A DNA stretch of 64,000 nt from Enterobacter hormaechei ATCC 49162 (GTDB lineage Bacteria; Pseudomonadota; Gammaproteobacteria; Enterobacterales; Enterobacteriaceae). Location: positions 3,596,001-3,660,000 of the forward strand of contig NZ_MKEQ01000001.1 of assembly GCF_001875655.1 (NCBI RefSeq). Direction: 5' to 3'. The notes under the pieces were generated by a model that did not search any database, had not been told where the DNA came from, and saw only the letters and a list, made by a program, of their open reading frames with translations. Made by a program: the position numbers and the translations under genes. This document shows positions 29,161 through 39,225 of this stretch, one piece after another. Each line of letters starts with the position of its first letter. The stretch's first letter is position 1.

Positions 29161-30033
29161 ATGTACACCCTGAACTGGCAACCGCCTTACGACTGGTCGT
29201 GGATGTTTGGCTTTCTTGCCGCACGTGCGGTCGCGGGGGTTGAAACCGTCACGGAGGATTACTACGAGCGCAGTTTTGGCTATGCCGGGCACCGGGGCGT
29301 TTTCCGGGTTACGCCAGACAGCGCAACCCCTACGCTGGCGGTGTCGCTAAGCCCTGGCCTGATCCCGGTGGCGGATATCTGCCTGGACCGCATCGCCCGC
29401 CTGTTTGACCTCGATTGCGACCCGCTGCACATTGCGCGGACCCTGGGCGATCTCGGCGCGGCGCGGCCGGGGTTACGTTTGCCGGGCGCGATGGATGCAT
29501 ACGAGCAGGGTGTGCGCGCCATTCTCGGGCAACTGGTGAGCGTGGCGATGGCGGCAAAACTGGCGTCACGGGTGGTGGCGCTGTGCGGTGAACCCATTGA
29601 GGATGCGCCGGGCTACCTCTGCTTTCCGCCGCCAGAGGTACTGGCCGCGGCGGATCCGCTGGCGTTAAAAGCCCTCGGGATGCCGCTCAGGCGTGCTGAG
29701 TCGTTGATTCACCTGGCGCAGTCGGTGGTGGACGGTGAATTCCCGCTGTTCCCGCCTGCGAACATTGAGGCCGGGATGAAGGCGCTACAGCAGCGCCCCG
29801 GCATCGGACGCTGGACCGCCAATTATCTGGCCCTGCGCGGCTGGCAGGCGAAGGATGTTTTTCTGCCGGATGATTATCTGATTAAGCAGCGCTTTGCCGG
29901 TATGACGCCCGCGCAGATCCGCCGCTATGCTGAGCGCTGGCAGCCGTGGCGCTCCTATGCGTTGTTACATATCTGGTACACCGACGGCTGGTCGCCGTCA
30001 GTTGATGGCGAAATAGCTGGTATTCAGCAGTAG
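29161..30033 (+). CDS. alkA: DNA-3-methyladenine glycosylase II
   Basis: Removes alkylated bases such as 3-methyladenine from DNA. 290 residues. N-terminal domain to about 110, then the HhH-GPD fold: helix-hairpin-helix RPGIGRWTANYLALRGW near residue 205, and FLPDDYLIKQRF with the catalytic Asp near 237. The C-terminus is longer than in E. coli and its last 36 bp overlap dgcE on the other strand. No Ada box was recognised upstream. Confidence 0.95.
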   Translation: MYTLNWQPPYDWSWMFGFLAARAVAGVETVTEDYYERSFGYAGHRGVFRVTPDSATPTLAVSLSPGLIPVADICLDRIARLFDLDCDPLHIARTLGDLGAARPGLRLPGAMDAYEQGVRAILGQLVSVAMAAKLASRVVALCGEPIEDAPGYLCFPPPEVLAAADPLALKALGMPLRRAESLIHLAQSVVDGEFPLFPPANIEAGMKALQQRPGIGRWTANYLALRGWQAKDVFLPDDYLIKQRFAGMTPAQIRRYAERWQPWRSYALLHIWYTDGWSPSVDGEIAGIQQ

Positions 30034-33000
30034 ATCCAGCGGCTGCGCTTCACCGATGGTATCGCCGTAAATAAAGTCAACGCCGATGCCCGACAGCGTA
30101 TCCATCATGATCGACTGATGGCATGGCCCGGCAATTGTTTTTATGCCCAGACGCTGGGCGTGGCCCTGAATGATTGTCACCATCATCTCATCCATCAGAT
30201 TGCCGTGGACGTTGGTCACCACGTCTGCATCCAGCAGTAGATAATCCGCCGTGTGGGCGCTAAGCTGGCTGAAGACGTTCATATCGCGTCCGACGCGGGT
30301 TAACACCACGCGACAGCCAGCATGACGAAGCTTTTGCAGACCCTGCTGCACGTTTTCATCTTTATTGCTCAGCACATCGACGGCGATCGCCAGATGCAGC
30401 AGGCGCGCGGGCAGCGGGCCTTTGGTAATCAGGTCGAGCAGCTCATCCACCAGCGTGACGCTGGCTAAACCCGCTTCTGAAAGCGGCAGCGCGACGCCCA
30501 TCCCTTTCGCCGCCACCTGTCTGGCATAGGTGCGGAAAAACTCGCTGAAAATACGCCGGTCAAGGGCGTGCAGCAGCTCCGCCTCCGCCAGCCCGGCGCG
30601 GAAGGCATGCTCCTCCAGCACTTCCCCCTGGCTGGTCCACAGCCGCAGGGATATCAGCCAGAAGCTACTGCTCTCGGGAATGCGCGGTGAGGCGACGCTG
30701 CGGGCGATCATCAGCAGATGATTATCTTTAATCATGTGCCACTGTTCATCCAGCGACATCATGCTGCGCGTGCTGTGGATCCGCTCCTGCTGGGGTTCAT
30801 AGACGGTAACCACGCCGCGCCCGCTGTTTTTCGAGGCGTAACAGGCGATATCGGCCTGAGACATCACTTCCGCAGCCTGATAATTGGTGTCGTCAATCAG
30901 CGTGATCCCTGCGCTTGCGCCAATCCGGTGCAGGCGTCCTTCCCAGGAAAAATGATAGTTGTTGATGGCGTCGATCAACCGGCCCGCAATATAACGTGCG
31001 CTTTCGACGTTGCAGTCCGGCAGCAGCAGGCCAAACTCGTCGCCGCCCAGACGCGCCAGCACGTCGCTGGAGCGCAGCATGGTCAACATTAGCGAGGAGA
31101 GTTCGCGCAGGAGAGCATCACCCGCCGCGTGGCCTGCCGTATCGTTTACCGCCTTAAAACGGTCAAGATCGATAAAGACCAGCGCGTGACGCTGATGGGT
31201 CTCCTGTACCGTCTGCAACAGACGCTTCAGATGGTTTTCAAAGCTGACGCGGTTCGCCAGGTGGGTCAGGGCGTCATGGGAGGCGCTGTAGCTCAGCTGG
31301 CGCAGCATTTTGCGCGACTCAGTCACGTCCTGAATAACCAGCACCGAGCCAATATTCTGTCCGTCCAGGGTGCTCAGCGGAGTAATGCTGTAGTGAATGT
31401 CGTAACTGCCGCCGTTCCGGCAGTTAAGCACCACATCCTGTTCGATATCGGTCCGGGACATATCGCCGCTGTGGATGTTTTCCATTAACGGACCGTTCTC
31501 GCCGAAGGTAATGTGCAGCACCTTCAGAACGGGCTGACCCAGCGCTTCGCTTTGCGACCAGCCGCTCATCTTCTCGGCAACCGGGTTCATAAAGGTGATG
31601 TTCATGTCGATATCGGTACACAGCACCGCTTCGCCGATGGAGTCGAGGGTGATATGCAGGCGCTCTTTTTCCTGGAACAGCGCCTCGTTCAGCTGCTTCA
31701 CCTCGGTCATATCCATGTTGATCCCTAACAGCCGTTCCACCTCGCCCTGTTTGTTCAGCACCCGGTTCGCCAGCGAACGAATATGGCGAATGCCATCCTT
31801 GACGCGAATGCGAAATTCCAGCTTGAAAGGCATTCTGGCCTGGAGTGACTCTCGCAGCACCTGTTCGGCATGCGTACGATCTTCAGGCACGATGGCGTCA
31901 TGCCAGAGCGACCAGGTAGGCTTGATATGCGGGGGGATCTCGTACAGTTCAAACATCCGCTTATCCCAGCTGATCACGTCCGGCTCCAGATCCCACTCCC
32001 AAATCCCAATGCCACCGGCTTCGTTAGCGAGGGTGATACGTTCCATCAGACGTTTATTGACCCACTCGGTGTGTTTCAGGTCGTTGATGTCTTCAATCTG
32101 CGCAATAAAGTAGAGCGGCGTACCGTCGGCATGACGCACCACGGAGACGGCCAGCAGCGCCCACACCACTTCGCCGCTGCGGGTGTAGTAGCGTTTTTCG
32201 AGGCTGTAGGTGTTGATCTCGCCGTTCACCAGTTGTTCCATCTGCTCCAGGTCGGTATTTAAATCCTCCGGCCAGGTCAACTGCTGGAACGTGAGCGCCT
32301 GGAGTTCAGACTGGCTGTAACCGAGGAAATTACACAGCGCCTTGTTGGCCTGAAGCCACTGGCCCTCAATGCCCACCAGCGCCATACCAATCGCGGAATA
32401 TTCCATCGCATTACGAAAACGTTCTTCGCTTTCGGTGATGTGTTTGCGCTCGGCCCGGAAGGCGTACATCACCATCGTCATAATGTTGGCAGGTAGCAGC
32501 ATCATCAGGAAGGGGAGCCACGGCGCGTTGAAGGTTACGATCATGCTCGAGGGCGTCATGGAGGCCGGATTTCGCGCCATCATCAGGGACACCATCATGA
32601 TGGTGAACAAAAATACCAGGAAGGCTTCCATACGCGGCAGGCGTACCGCGCTCCACATCAGCAGAACGATGATGCAGGTGAATGGCCACGGCAGCCAGGT
32701 GATTGCCGTCCAGCTCAGGACCAGCGTAATGACTAGCGTCACCAGCGTTTCCAACAGCAGTTTCGGGTTGCGGTGCCGCAGCAGGTAGTGCGGCTTAAAC
32801 AGTAAACCTAATGGCACCAGCGCCAGTGCGCCAATAGATTCTGAAAGTACCCAGAAAATAAAATTACGCAGCGGCTCTGCGCTCGGCACCAGAAAATGAA
32901 CCAGAACGCCCCCCACCAGGGGAGGGATCAGGGCACTGCCGATGGCAAGACGGACCCAGTCGTTGAGGTTTTGCAGCGGGTTATACCAGGGGAGTAGCTT

Positions 33001-33327
33001 GCGCAACAAAACTGCCCCAATACCGGCCTCAATAATATTGATTGTGGTGTAGGTCAGGCTGATCGCGTCCCACGAGAAAAGCAGCCACGAGGCAAAAATA
33101 TTGCCAAAAGAGCAGGCGAGCGCAATGCCGGGCCACATTTTTCCCGCGTGGCGGTAAAACGCCACCATCATAATGGAGGTCGGGAACCACAATGGCGCCA
33201 GCAGCGTACCGAAGCGAGTCAGCTCAAGGGAAAATAAGGTGAAGATGAACGTGACCAGACCCAGACAGACAAGCCGCAGTAAAGGATGTGGGGTAGTAAC
33301 CAAAACCCGCTGGTATTGTTTATTCAT
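29998..33327 (-). CDS. dgcE: diguanylate cyclase DgcE (YegE)
   Basis: 1109 residues. N-terminal MASE1 membrane domain (about 8-10 helices to residue 300), three PAS domains (about 300-660), a GGDEF domain with intact RLGGDEFGLLLPD near residue 760 and a C-terminal EAL-type domain that lacks the ExL and metal-binding motifs. It makes c-di-GMP, acting at the top of the curli and cellulose cascade in E. coli. The C-terminal domain is probably regulatory. Its end overlaps alkA. Confidence 0.94.
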   Translation of the reverse strand: MNKQYQRVLVTTPHPLLRLVCLGLVTFIFTLFSLELTRFGTLLAPLWFPTSIMMVAFYRHAGKMWPGIALACSFGNIFASWLLFSWDAISLTYTTINIIEAGIGAVLLRKLLPWYNPLQNLNDWVRLAIGSALIPPLVGGVLVHFLVPSAEPLRNFIFWVLSESIGALALVPLGLLFKPHYLLRHRNPKLLLETLVTLVITLVLSWTAITWLPWPFTCIIVLLMWSAVRLPRMEAFLVFLFTIMMVSLMMARNPASMTPSSMIVTFNAPWLPFLMMLLPANIMTMVMYAFRAERKHITESEERFRNAMEYSAIGMALVGIEGQWLQANKALCNFLGYSQSELQALTFQQLTWPEDLNTDLEQMEQLVNGEINTYSLEKRYYTRSGEVVWALLAVSVVRHADGTPLYFIAQIEDINDLKHTEWVNKRLMERITLANEAGGIGIWEWDLEPDVISWDKRMFELYEIPPHIKPTWSLWHDAIVPEDRTHAEQVLRESLQARMPFKLEFRIRVKDGIRHIRSLANRVLNKQGEVERLLGINMDMTEVKQLNEALFQEKERLHITLDSIGEAVLCTDIDMNITFMNPVAEKMSGWSQSEALGQPVLKVLHITFGENGPLMENIHSGDMSRTDIEQDVVLNCRNGGSYDIHYSITPLSTLDGQNIGSVLVIQDVTESRKMLRQLSYSASHDALTHLANRVSFENHLKRLLQTVQETHQRHALVFIDLDRFKAVNDTAGHAAGDALLRELSSLMLTMLRSSDVLARLGGDEFGLLLPDCNVESARYIAGRLIDAINNYHFSWEGRLHRIGASAGITLIDDTNYQAAEVMSQADIACYASKNSGRGVVTVYEPQQERIHSTRSMMSLDEQWHMIKDNHLLMIARSVASPRIPESSSFWLISLRLWTSQGEVLEEHAFRAGLAEAELLHALDRRIFSEFFRTYARQVAAKGMGVALPLSEAGLASVTLVDELLDLITKGPLPARLLHLAIAVDVLSNKDENVQQGLQKLRHAGCRVVLTRVGRDMNVFSQLSAHTADYLLLDADVVTNVHGNLMDEMMVTIIQGHAQRLGIKTIAGPCHQSIMMDTLSGIGVDFIYGDTIGEAQPLDLLLNTSYFAIN

Positions 33328-33669
33328 TACCGCTCTATCCAGGGACGCCGTGTTGTCAGGAGCCAGGTCCGGACGCGTAAAATTAATAATTTGGTTTATG
33401 CTAGTACAAACATTTTACAATTCATATGCTGAGTGCTCAGATTTTGACTTCATAGACTTATAAAATAGTTACTCTGCGAAGAAGGGTGATGAAATGGCGA
33501 AAAACCGCGCGTAAAAATTTCGCTAAAGGCGTGAAACGGCGCTTTTCAGCCCGCCTCGCATAACCTGCGCATTCGACTGGTATCACGTCTCCGAAATCCC
33601 TATAATTGCCGCGTTTGACGCTCCGGCGTCGTCCTTCCTTACATCCAGGTTAATCAGGTCGCTAAATTT
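33328..33669. other. divergent promoter region between dgcE and udk
   Basis: No gene seen. A perfect -10 hexamer TATAAT (33601-33606) lies 64 bp before udk but its -35 is poor. A small hairpin GACGCTCCGGCGTC (33617-33630) is in the udk leader. The dgcE side is AT-rich without a match I can defend. Confidence 0.4.
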
Positions 33670-34311
33670 ATGACTGATAAGTCTCATCAGTGCGTCATCA
33701 TAGGCATCGCCGGCGCATCGGCTTCAGGTAAAAGTCTTATTGCCAGTACGCTTTATCGCGAACTGCGTGAACAAGTGGGTGATGAGCATATCGGTGTTAT
33801 TCCCGAAGACAGCTATTACAAAGATCAATCCCATCTTTCGATGGAAGAGCGCGTAAAAACCAATTACGACCACCCCAGTGCGATGGATCACAGCCTGCTG
33901 TTCCAGCATCTGGAAGCGCTGAAGCGCGGCGAGGCGATTGAACTGCCCGTCTACAGCTATGTGGAACATACCCGCACCCAGGAAACGATCCGCATCGAGC
34001 CCAAAAAGGTGATCATCCTTGAAGGGATTTTGCTGCTCACCGACGCCCGTCTGCGCGAATCAATGAACTTCTCGATTTTCGTCGACACTCCGCTGGATAT
34101 CTGCCTGATGCGTCGTATCAAACGCGACGTTAACGAACGCGGCCGCTCCATGGACTCCGTCATGGCGCAATATCAGAAAACCGTGCGTCCGATGTTCCTG
34201 CAATTTATTGAGCCTTCGAAACAATACGCCGATATTATCGTGCCTCGCGGCGGTAAAAACCGTATTGCCATTGATATCTTAAAAGCGAAAATCAGTCAGT
34301 TTTTTGAATAA
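33670..34311 (+). CDS. udk: uridine/cytidine kinase
   Basis: Phosphorylates uridine and cytidine with GTP or ATP in pyrimidine salvage. 213 residues, as in E. coli. P-loop [16 protein letters not shown] near residues 12-27; [12 protein letters not shown] near 45 and YDHPSAMDH near 66 are the conserved substrate-side motifs; [12 protein letters not shown] near 149 is the lid. It starts the udk-dcd-asmA run. Confidence 0.96.
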   Translation: MTDKSHQCVIIGIAGASASGKSLIASTLYRELREQVGDEHIGVIPEDSYYKDQSHLSMEERVKTNYDHPSAMDHSLLFQHLEALKRGEAIELPVYSYVEHTRTQETIRIEPKKVIILEGILLLTDARLRESMNFSIFVDTPLDICLMRRIKRDVNERGRSMDSVMAQYQKTVRPMFLQFIEPSKQYADIIVPRGGKNRIAIDILKAKISQFFE

Positions 34312-34402
34312 GCCGTGTGAATTGTGTACCGTTCAGAGATAACCTGGTTTTGCCCTGACGCCGTAAGGCTTCAGGGCGCGATGCACGAAAGGAGAAAGTG
34401 CC

Positions 34403-34984
34403 ATGCGTCTTTGTGACCGCGATATAGAAGCCTGGCTGGATGAAGGCCGCCTGTCTATCACCCCGCGTCCACCGGTTGAGCGTATTAACGGCGTGACCGT
34501 CGATGTGCGTCTGGGGAATAAATTCCGCACCTTCAGCGGCCACACGGCACCGTTTATCGACCTCAGCGGGCCGAAAGACGAAGTCAGTGCGGCGCTGGAT
34601 CGCGTCATGAGCGACGAAATCGTCATTGAAGAAGGAGAGGCGTTTTATCTCCATCCTGGCGAACTGGCGCTGGCGGTGACCTTTGAATCCGTCACGCTGC
34701 CTGCGGATCTGGTCGGCTGGCTTGACGGACGCTCTTCCCTGGCGCGTCTGGGCCTGATGGTACACGTCACCGCGCACCGTATCGATCCGGGCTGGTCTGG
34801 CCGTATCGTGCTGGAGTTCTTTAACGCCGGTAAACTGCCGCTGGCGCTTCGCCCGGGTATGATGATTGGTGCGTTGAGCTTCGAACCGCTGACCGGCCCG
34901 GCAGACCGTCCTTATAACCGCCGTCAGGACGCAAAATATCGCGACCAGCAGGGTGCGGTTGCCAGTCGTATCGATAAAGACTGA
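34403..34984 (+). CDS. dcd: dCTP deaminase
   Basis: Deaminates dCTP to dUTP, the main source of dUMP for thymidylate. 193 residues as in E. coli, a homotrimer of the dUTPase fold. Motifs: [20 protein letters not shown] near residues 109-128 and [13 protein letters not shown], containing the catalytic Glu, near 129-141. GGAG-type site 9 nt before the ATG. Confidence 0.96.
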   Translation: MRLCDRDIEAWLDEGRLSITPRPPVERINGVTVDVRLGNKFRTFSGHTAPFIDLSGPKDEVSAALDRVMSDEIVIEEGEAFYLHPGELALAVTFESVTLPADLVGWLDGRSSLARLGLMVHVTAHRIDPGWSGRIVLEFFNAGKLPLALRPGMMIGALSFEPLTGPADRPYNRRQDAKYRDQQGAVASRIDKD

Positions 34985-35007
34985 TCTGTGAGTTCACTGA
35001 GGAAGCC

Positions 35008-36858
35008 ATGAGAAGAGTTCTGACAACGCTGATGATTTTGCTGGTGGTGCTGGTGGCTGGCCTTTCAGCGTTGGTGCTGCTGGTTAACCCCAATGACTTC
35101 CGGGCCTATATGGTGCGGCAGGTGGAAGCGCGCAGCGGGTATGAACTCAAGCTGGACGGGCCGCTGCGCTGGCATGTCTGGCCTCAGCTCAGCATTCTCT
35201 CCGGACGTATGTCGCTCACCGCGCCGGGCGCCGCCCAGCCGCTGGTCACGGCGGATAACATGCGTCTTGATGTCGCGCTCATCCCGCTGTTATCCCATCA
35301 GCTCCAGGTAGAACAGGTGATGCTGAAAGGGGCGGTGATTCAGCTTACGCCACAAACCGAAGCCGTTCGTCAGGCGGATGCCCCGGTCGCACCGCGTGAA
35401 AATACCTTGCCTGACGTTCCGTCTGACACCGGCTGGTCGTTCGATATTGGTAATCTGAAAGTCGCTGACAGCGTGCTGGTTTTCCAGCATGAAGATGACG
35501 AACAGATTACCGTACGCAATATCAACCTCAGGATGGAGCAGGACGCCAACCATCACGCCACTATGGAGTTCTCCGGGCGTATCAACCGCAATCAGCGCGA
35601 TCTCAACCTGTCGATGAACGCGAACGTGAACGCGTCGGACTACCCGCACCAGCTGACGGCGGACGTTCAGCAACTCAACTGGCAGCTGACCGGCGCGGAT
35701 TTACCCACAAAAGGGATCGTCGGGCAGGGCACGATGCAGGCGGTGTGGCACGAAGAGCGCAAACAGCTCGAACTGAACGCGCTCAACCTTCAGGCCAACG
35801 ACAGTACCCTGAAAGGGCAGGCGAGCGTCACGCTTGATGAGAAACCCAGGTGGGTGTTGGATCTGCAATTCGACAGGCTGAACCTTGAGAACCTGCTCCC
35901 GCCCCAGCCGGTGAACGCGACCGATGAAGGGGGCACGCAGGTGGGGCAAAGCCAGGGCACGCAGTCGCGTCCGGTTATCTCCTCTAATCTCGATCAGCCT
36001 GACTACAACGGCCTGCGCGGATTTACCGCCGACATTCTGCTGAAAGCGAACAGCGTGCGCTGGCGTGGCATTGATTTTACTGACGTCAGTAGCCAGATGT
36101 TCAACCACAATGGCCTGCTGGTCATCTCCGAACTCAGCGGAAAAATGGGGGCAGGAAACCTCTCCCTGCCAGGCACGCTGGATGTACGCAAAAACGTTGC
36201 CAGCGCCGCGTTCCAGCCGCGTCTGGAAAACGTTGAGATTGGCACCATCCTGAAAGCCTTTAATTACCCGATTGCCCTCACGGGGCAGCTGTCGCTGGCA
36301 GGGGATTTCTCCGGCACGAAGATTGATGCGGACGCGTTCCGCCGTAGCTGGCAGGGGCAGGCGCACGTTGAGCTGAAAGATTCGCGCATGGAAGGGCTTA
36401 ACTTCCAGCAGCTGGTGCAGCAGGCGGTAGAGCGCAGCAGCAGCGTGAAAGCGAATGAAAACTACGACAGCGCAACCCGTCTCGACAGCTTTACCAGCGA
36501 GCTTGCCCTCGACAACGGTCAGCTCTCGCTGGACGAGATGCAGGGAACCTCCTCTCTGCTGGCGCTGACCGGAACCGGCGCGCTGGATCTGGTGAAAGAG
36601 ACGGCAGACACCCGCTTTAACGTCCGCGTGAAGGCCGGTTGGGAAGGTGAAGGTCAGCTTGTCGAGTTCCTGAAAGAGACGCCGATACCGCTGCGCGTCT
36701 ACGGAAAATGGCAAGAGCTGAATTACAGTTTGCAGGTCGATCAGATCCTGCGTAAGCACCTTCAGGATGAAGCGAAACGTCGGCTGAATGACTGGGCGGA
36801 TCGCAATAAAGAGTCTCAGTCAGGTAAGGATGTGAAAAAGCTGCTCGATAAGCTGTGA
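35008..36858 (+). CDS. asmA: AsmA-family envelope protein
   Basis: 616 residues (E. coli 617). One N-terminal membrane helix (residues 5-27) anchors a long periplasmic beta-rich body with the AsmA repeat NPNDFRAYMVRQVEARSGY near the start. Members of this family form bridge-like channels and are implicated in phospholipid transport to the outer membrane; AsmA affects outer-membrane protein assembly. It follows dcd by 23 bp. Confidence 0.94.
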   Translation: MRRVLTTLMILLVVLVAGLSALVLLVNPNDFRAYMVRQVEARSGYELKLDGPLRWHVWPQLSILSGRMSLTAPGAAQPLVTADNMRLDVALIPLLSHQLQVEQVMLKGAVIQLTPQTEAVRQADAPVAPRENTLPDVPSDTGWSFDIGNLKVADSVLVFQHEDDEQITVRNINLRMEQDANHHATMEFSGRINRNQRDLNLSMNANVNASDYPHQLTADVQQLNWQLTGADLPTKGIVGQGTMQAVWHEERKQLELNALNLQANDSTLKGQASVTLDEKPRWVLDLQFDRLNLENLLPPQPVNATDEGGTQVGQSQGTQSRPVISSNLDQPDYNGLRGFTADILLKANSVRWRGIDFTDVSSQMFNHNGLLVISELSGKMGAGNLSLPGTLDVRKNVASAAFQPRLENVEIGTILKAFNYPIALTGQLSLAGDFSGTKIDADAFRRSWQGQAHVELKDSRMEGLNFQQLVQQAVERSSSVKANENYDSATRLDSFTSELALDNGQLSLDEMQGTSSLLALTGTGALDLVKETADTRFNVRVKAGWEGEGQLVEFLKETPIPLRVYGKWQELNYSLQVDQILRKHLQDEAKRRLNDWADRNKESQSGKDVKKLLDKL

Positions 36859-36867
36859 TGCCTGTTG

Positions 36868-36945
36868 TGCCGGGTGGCGGCTTTGCCTTACCCGGCCTAC
36901 AAAAGCCAGACACCGTAGGCCGGGTAAGCGAAGCGCCACCCGGCT
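36868..36945. repeat. BIME: paired REP elements between asmA and yegH
   Basis: Two inverted REP units: GCCGGGTGGCGGCTTTGCCT...ACCCGGCCTAC and GTAGGCCGGGTAAGCGAAGC followed by GCCACCCGGC. This is the classic enterobacterial REP pattern with a short central linker, between convergent genes. Confidence 0.9.
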
Positions 36946-36948
36946 TTT

Positions 36949-38532
36949 TTACACCTCAAAATCCATCTCATCTTCACCGCGCAGCGGTATCAGCTGCACC
37001 TTCTGCACGCGATGGCTCTCTACCTGCAAGGTTTTGATCATGTAATCCCCCACCTGAACCTCTTCGCCCGGCTGCGGAATGCGTTGCAGATATTCCATCA
37101 GCAAACCGGCGATGGTGTGGTATTCGCGCTTCTCATCCAGCGGAAGCGGAACGAACTGCACCAGATCCTCCAGCGGCATATGGCCGTTAGCGGTCCAGCT
37201 GCCGTCGGCGTTTTTCTGAATATCGTGGCGCGCATCGATCTCATCCACCTCATTAGGCAGATTACCGGCGATGGTTTCCATGACGTCGCTAAGCGTTACC
37301 AGCCCTTCCACAGAACCAAATTCATCAACGACAAACGCGAAGTGGGTACGCGCGTTGCGGAACTGTTCCAGGGCGGAGAGCAGCGGCAGCGCTTCCGGGA
37401 ACACCAGCGGCTGGCGCACCAGCGCGCGCAGGTTGAGCGGCTCGCCGTGAAGCTGCTGTTGCAGCAGGTCGATCACGTGCACCACGCCCAGTAGCTCTTC
37501 TTCCTCTTCGCCGCCGGTGACGACCACGCGAGTGTGCTGGTTTTTATGCAGCAGGGCACGGATCTGCTCTTCCGGTGCCGTCAGGTCAACATGCTCAATG
37601 TCATGCCGCGAGGTCATGATACTGCTCACCGAACGCTGGTTGAGGTTAAGCACGCGCTCTATCATCCGGCGTTCCTGCGGGTTGAAGATCTGCCCGTCGC
37701 TGTGGTCGGCAAGCATCGCAGCGGACTCAGCATCCAGCTCGGCATCCTCTTTTTTGCCGCTCAGCAGACGCATCACGGTATCTGCGGTGCGCTGGCGTAA
37801 TGTCTGGTTGGCGGAGAGAAACCGGCGACGGTTGAAAATGGCCAGCTGGTTGAGGAACTCAATCAGCACCGAGAAACCAATGGCAGCGTACAGATATCCT
37901 TTCGGGATATGGAAGCCAAACCCATCCGCCACAAGGCTAAAGCCAATCATCAGCAGGAAGCTCAGACAGAGGATGACGATAGTCGGGTGACTGTTCACGA
38001 AGCGCGTGAGGGCTTTACTGGCGAGCACCATCAGGGTGATGGCGATGATCACGGCGGCCATCATCACGGCCAGATGGTCAACCATCCCGACGGCAGTGAT
38101 CACGGAGTCGAGAGAAAAGACGGCATCCAGCACCACTATTTGCGCGACCACCGGCCAGAATTTAGCGCCGCGTCGCTGGGTGGGGTTTTCACTGTCTTTT
38201 CCCTCCAGTCGCTCATTAAGCTCAACCGTGGCTTTGAACAGCAGGAACAATCCGCCGAAAAGCATGATCAGGTCGCGGGCGCTAAAGCTCAGACTCTGAA
38301 TGCTGAATAAGGGTTTGGTCAGCGTCACCAGCCAGGAGATTGAGGCCAGTAATAGCAGACGCATCACCATGGCGAGCAGCAGGCCCGTCACGCGGGCGCG
38401 GTCGCGTTGTGAAGGGGGTAATTTATCGGCGAGGATGGCGATAAACACCAGATTATCAATGCCGAGTACTAATTCGATGACGACCAGCGTCACCAGCCCG
38501 GCCCAGATTGATGGATCGGCAATCCATTCCAT
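36949..38532 (-). CDS. yegH: TerC/CBS/CorC-domain membrane protein
   Basis: 527 residues, the E. coli length. TerC-like membrane domain with about seven helices (residues 10-240; [20 protein letters not shown]), a CBS pair (about 300-425) and a CorC/HlyC-type C-terminal domain. Probably an integral membrane protein that handles metal ions, by analogy with TerC-family manganese exporters and with CorC. Substrate not established. Confidence 0.92.
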   Translation of the reverse strand: MEWIADPSIWAGLVTLVVIELVLGIDNLVFIAILADKLPPSQRDRARVTGLLLAMVMRLLLLASISWLVTLTKPLFSIQSLSFSARDLIMLFGGLFLLFKATVELNERLEGKDSENPTQRRGAKFWPVVAQIVVLDAVFSLDSVITAVGMVDHLAVMMAAVIIAITLMVLASKALTRFVNSHPTIVILCLSFLLMIGFSLVADGFGFHIPKGYLYAAIGFSVLIEFLNQLAIFNRRRFLSANQTLRQRTADTVMRLLSGKKEDAELDAESAAMLADHSDGQIFNPQERRMIERVLNLNQRSVSSIMTSRHDIEHVDLTAPEEQIRALLHKNQHTRVVVTGGEEEEELLGVVHVIDLLQQQLHGEPLNLRALVRQPLVFPEALPLLSALEQFRNARTHFAFVVDEFGSVEGLVTLSDVMETIAGNLPNEVDEIDARHDIQKNADGSWTANGHMPLEDLVQFVPLPLDEKREYHTIAGLLMEYLQRIPQPGEEVQVGDYMIKTLQVESHRVQKVQLIPLRGEDEMDFEV

Positions 38533-38613
38533 AGTAAATGCAATACCTTCTGTTATATGACTAATGTCACACTTCGATCATGGATAAAGCCGACGAAAAT
38601 TGCAATGCCGGGG

Positions 38614-38627
38614 TGAGATTTCTCTTA
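38614..38627. promoter_or_regulatory. candidate RcsAB box
   Basis: TGAGATTTCTCTTA agrees at 11 of 14 positions (allowing purine or pyrimidine swaps) with the RcsAB box TAAGAATATTCCTA. It lies about 600 bp upstream of wza, in the range expected for the Rcs-activated colanic acid promoter. Other weak matches occur nearby (about 38706 and 38785). Confidence 0.35.
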
Positions 38628-39009
38628 ATGCTACACTCACGTAAAACCCATTTACCGGGCGGTGTAAATAAGTTAATTGCGAAGAATTAATTACAGAAGA
38701 CAAAATTTAGGATATATCGCAATAAATGGCGTGATGATCTTTTTTGTCAATATAAAGAAAATCCGAAAACCTTAAAACTTTGCTCTTAATATTAATCTTA
38801 AAAACGAATATTAGGACGGTTGTCTCCTTGCCTGCTATTAGGTTAGCTGCAACAATTCTTCCAGCATCAAATGTTAAATCTCCTTGTTGCTATTTTTGTT
38901 TCGGTCTTAGGTGAAGGTTATACATTATCAGTCTGCCTTTTGAGGTGATTGATATATTTCACAAAAGGCCTTATCAAAGAGGGTGTCTAACCATAACGCA
39001 TTGTTTAGT

Positions 39010-39048
39010 CAGTGGATTGGTAACTGAAAGCCAAGGGCGGTAGCGTGC
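39010..39048 (+). promoter_or_regulatory. JUMPstart sequence with ops element
   Basis: CAGTGGATTGGTAACTGAAA GCCAAGGGCGGTAGCGTGC matches the JUMPstart consensus; the ops core GGCGGTAGCGTG is at 39036-39047. RfaH is recruited here to the paused polymerase so that the whole 22-kb operon is read. It lies 178 bp before wza. Confidence 0.9.
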
Positions 39049-39225
39049 CTGAAAGCGTGTGAATCAGCCTCAATTATTCTGTCAATAGCCAATGGATGAA
39101 TAAGCTTTTTTTAGGACTGATGCCAGTTATATTGCTAAATGATTAACTGCATTCTGATTGTCACCACGACCCGCGCTTATTTTAATTGCACAGGATAATT
39201 ACTCTGCCAAAGTGATAAATAATCA

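Larger units (their letters stand above)
38533..39225 (+). promoter_or_regulatory. colanic acid operon control region and leader
   Basis: About 690 bp without a gene, AT-rich, between yegH and wza. Contains in order a candidate RcsAB box (38614-38627), a hairpin GCCTTTTG/CAAAAGGC (38935-38942 with 38962-38969), and the JUMPstart/ops element (39010-39048). Long leaders of this kind are standard for wza. I could not place the -35/-10 with confidence. Confidence 0.6.
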
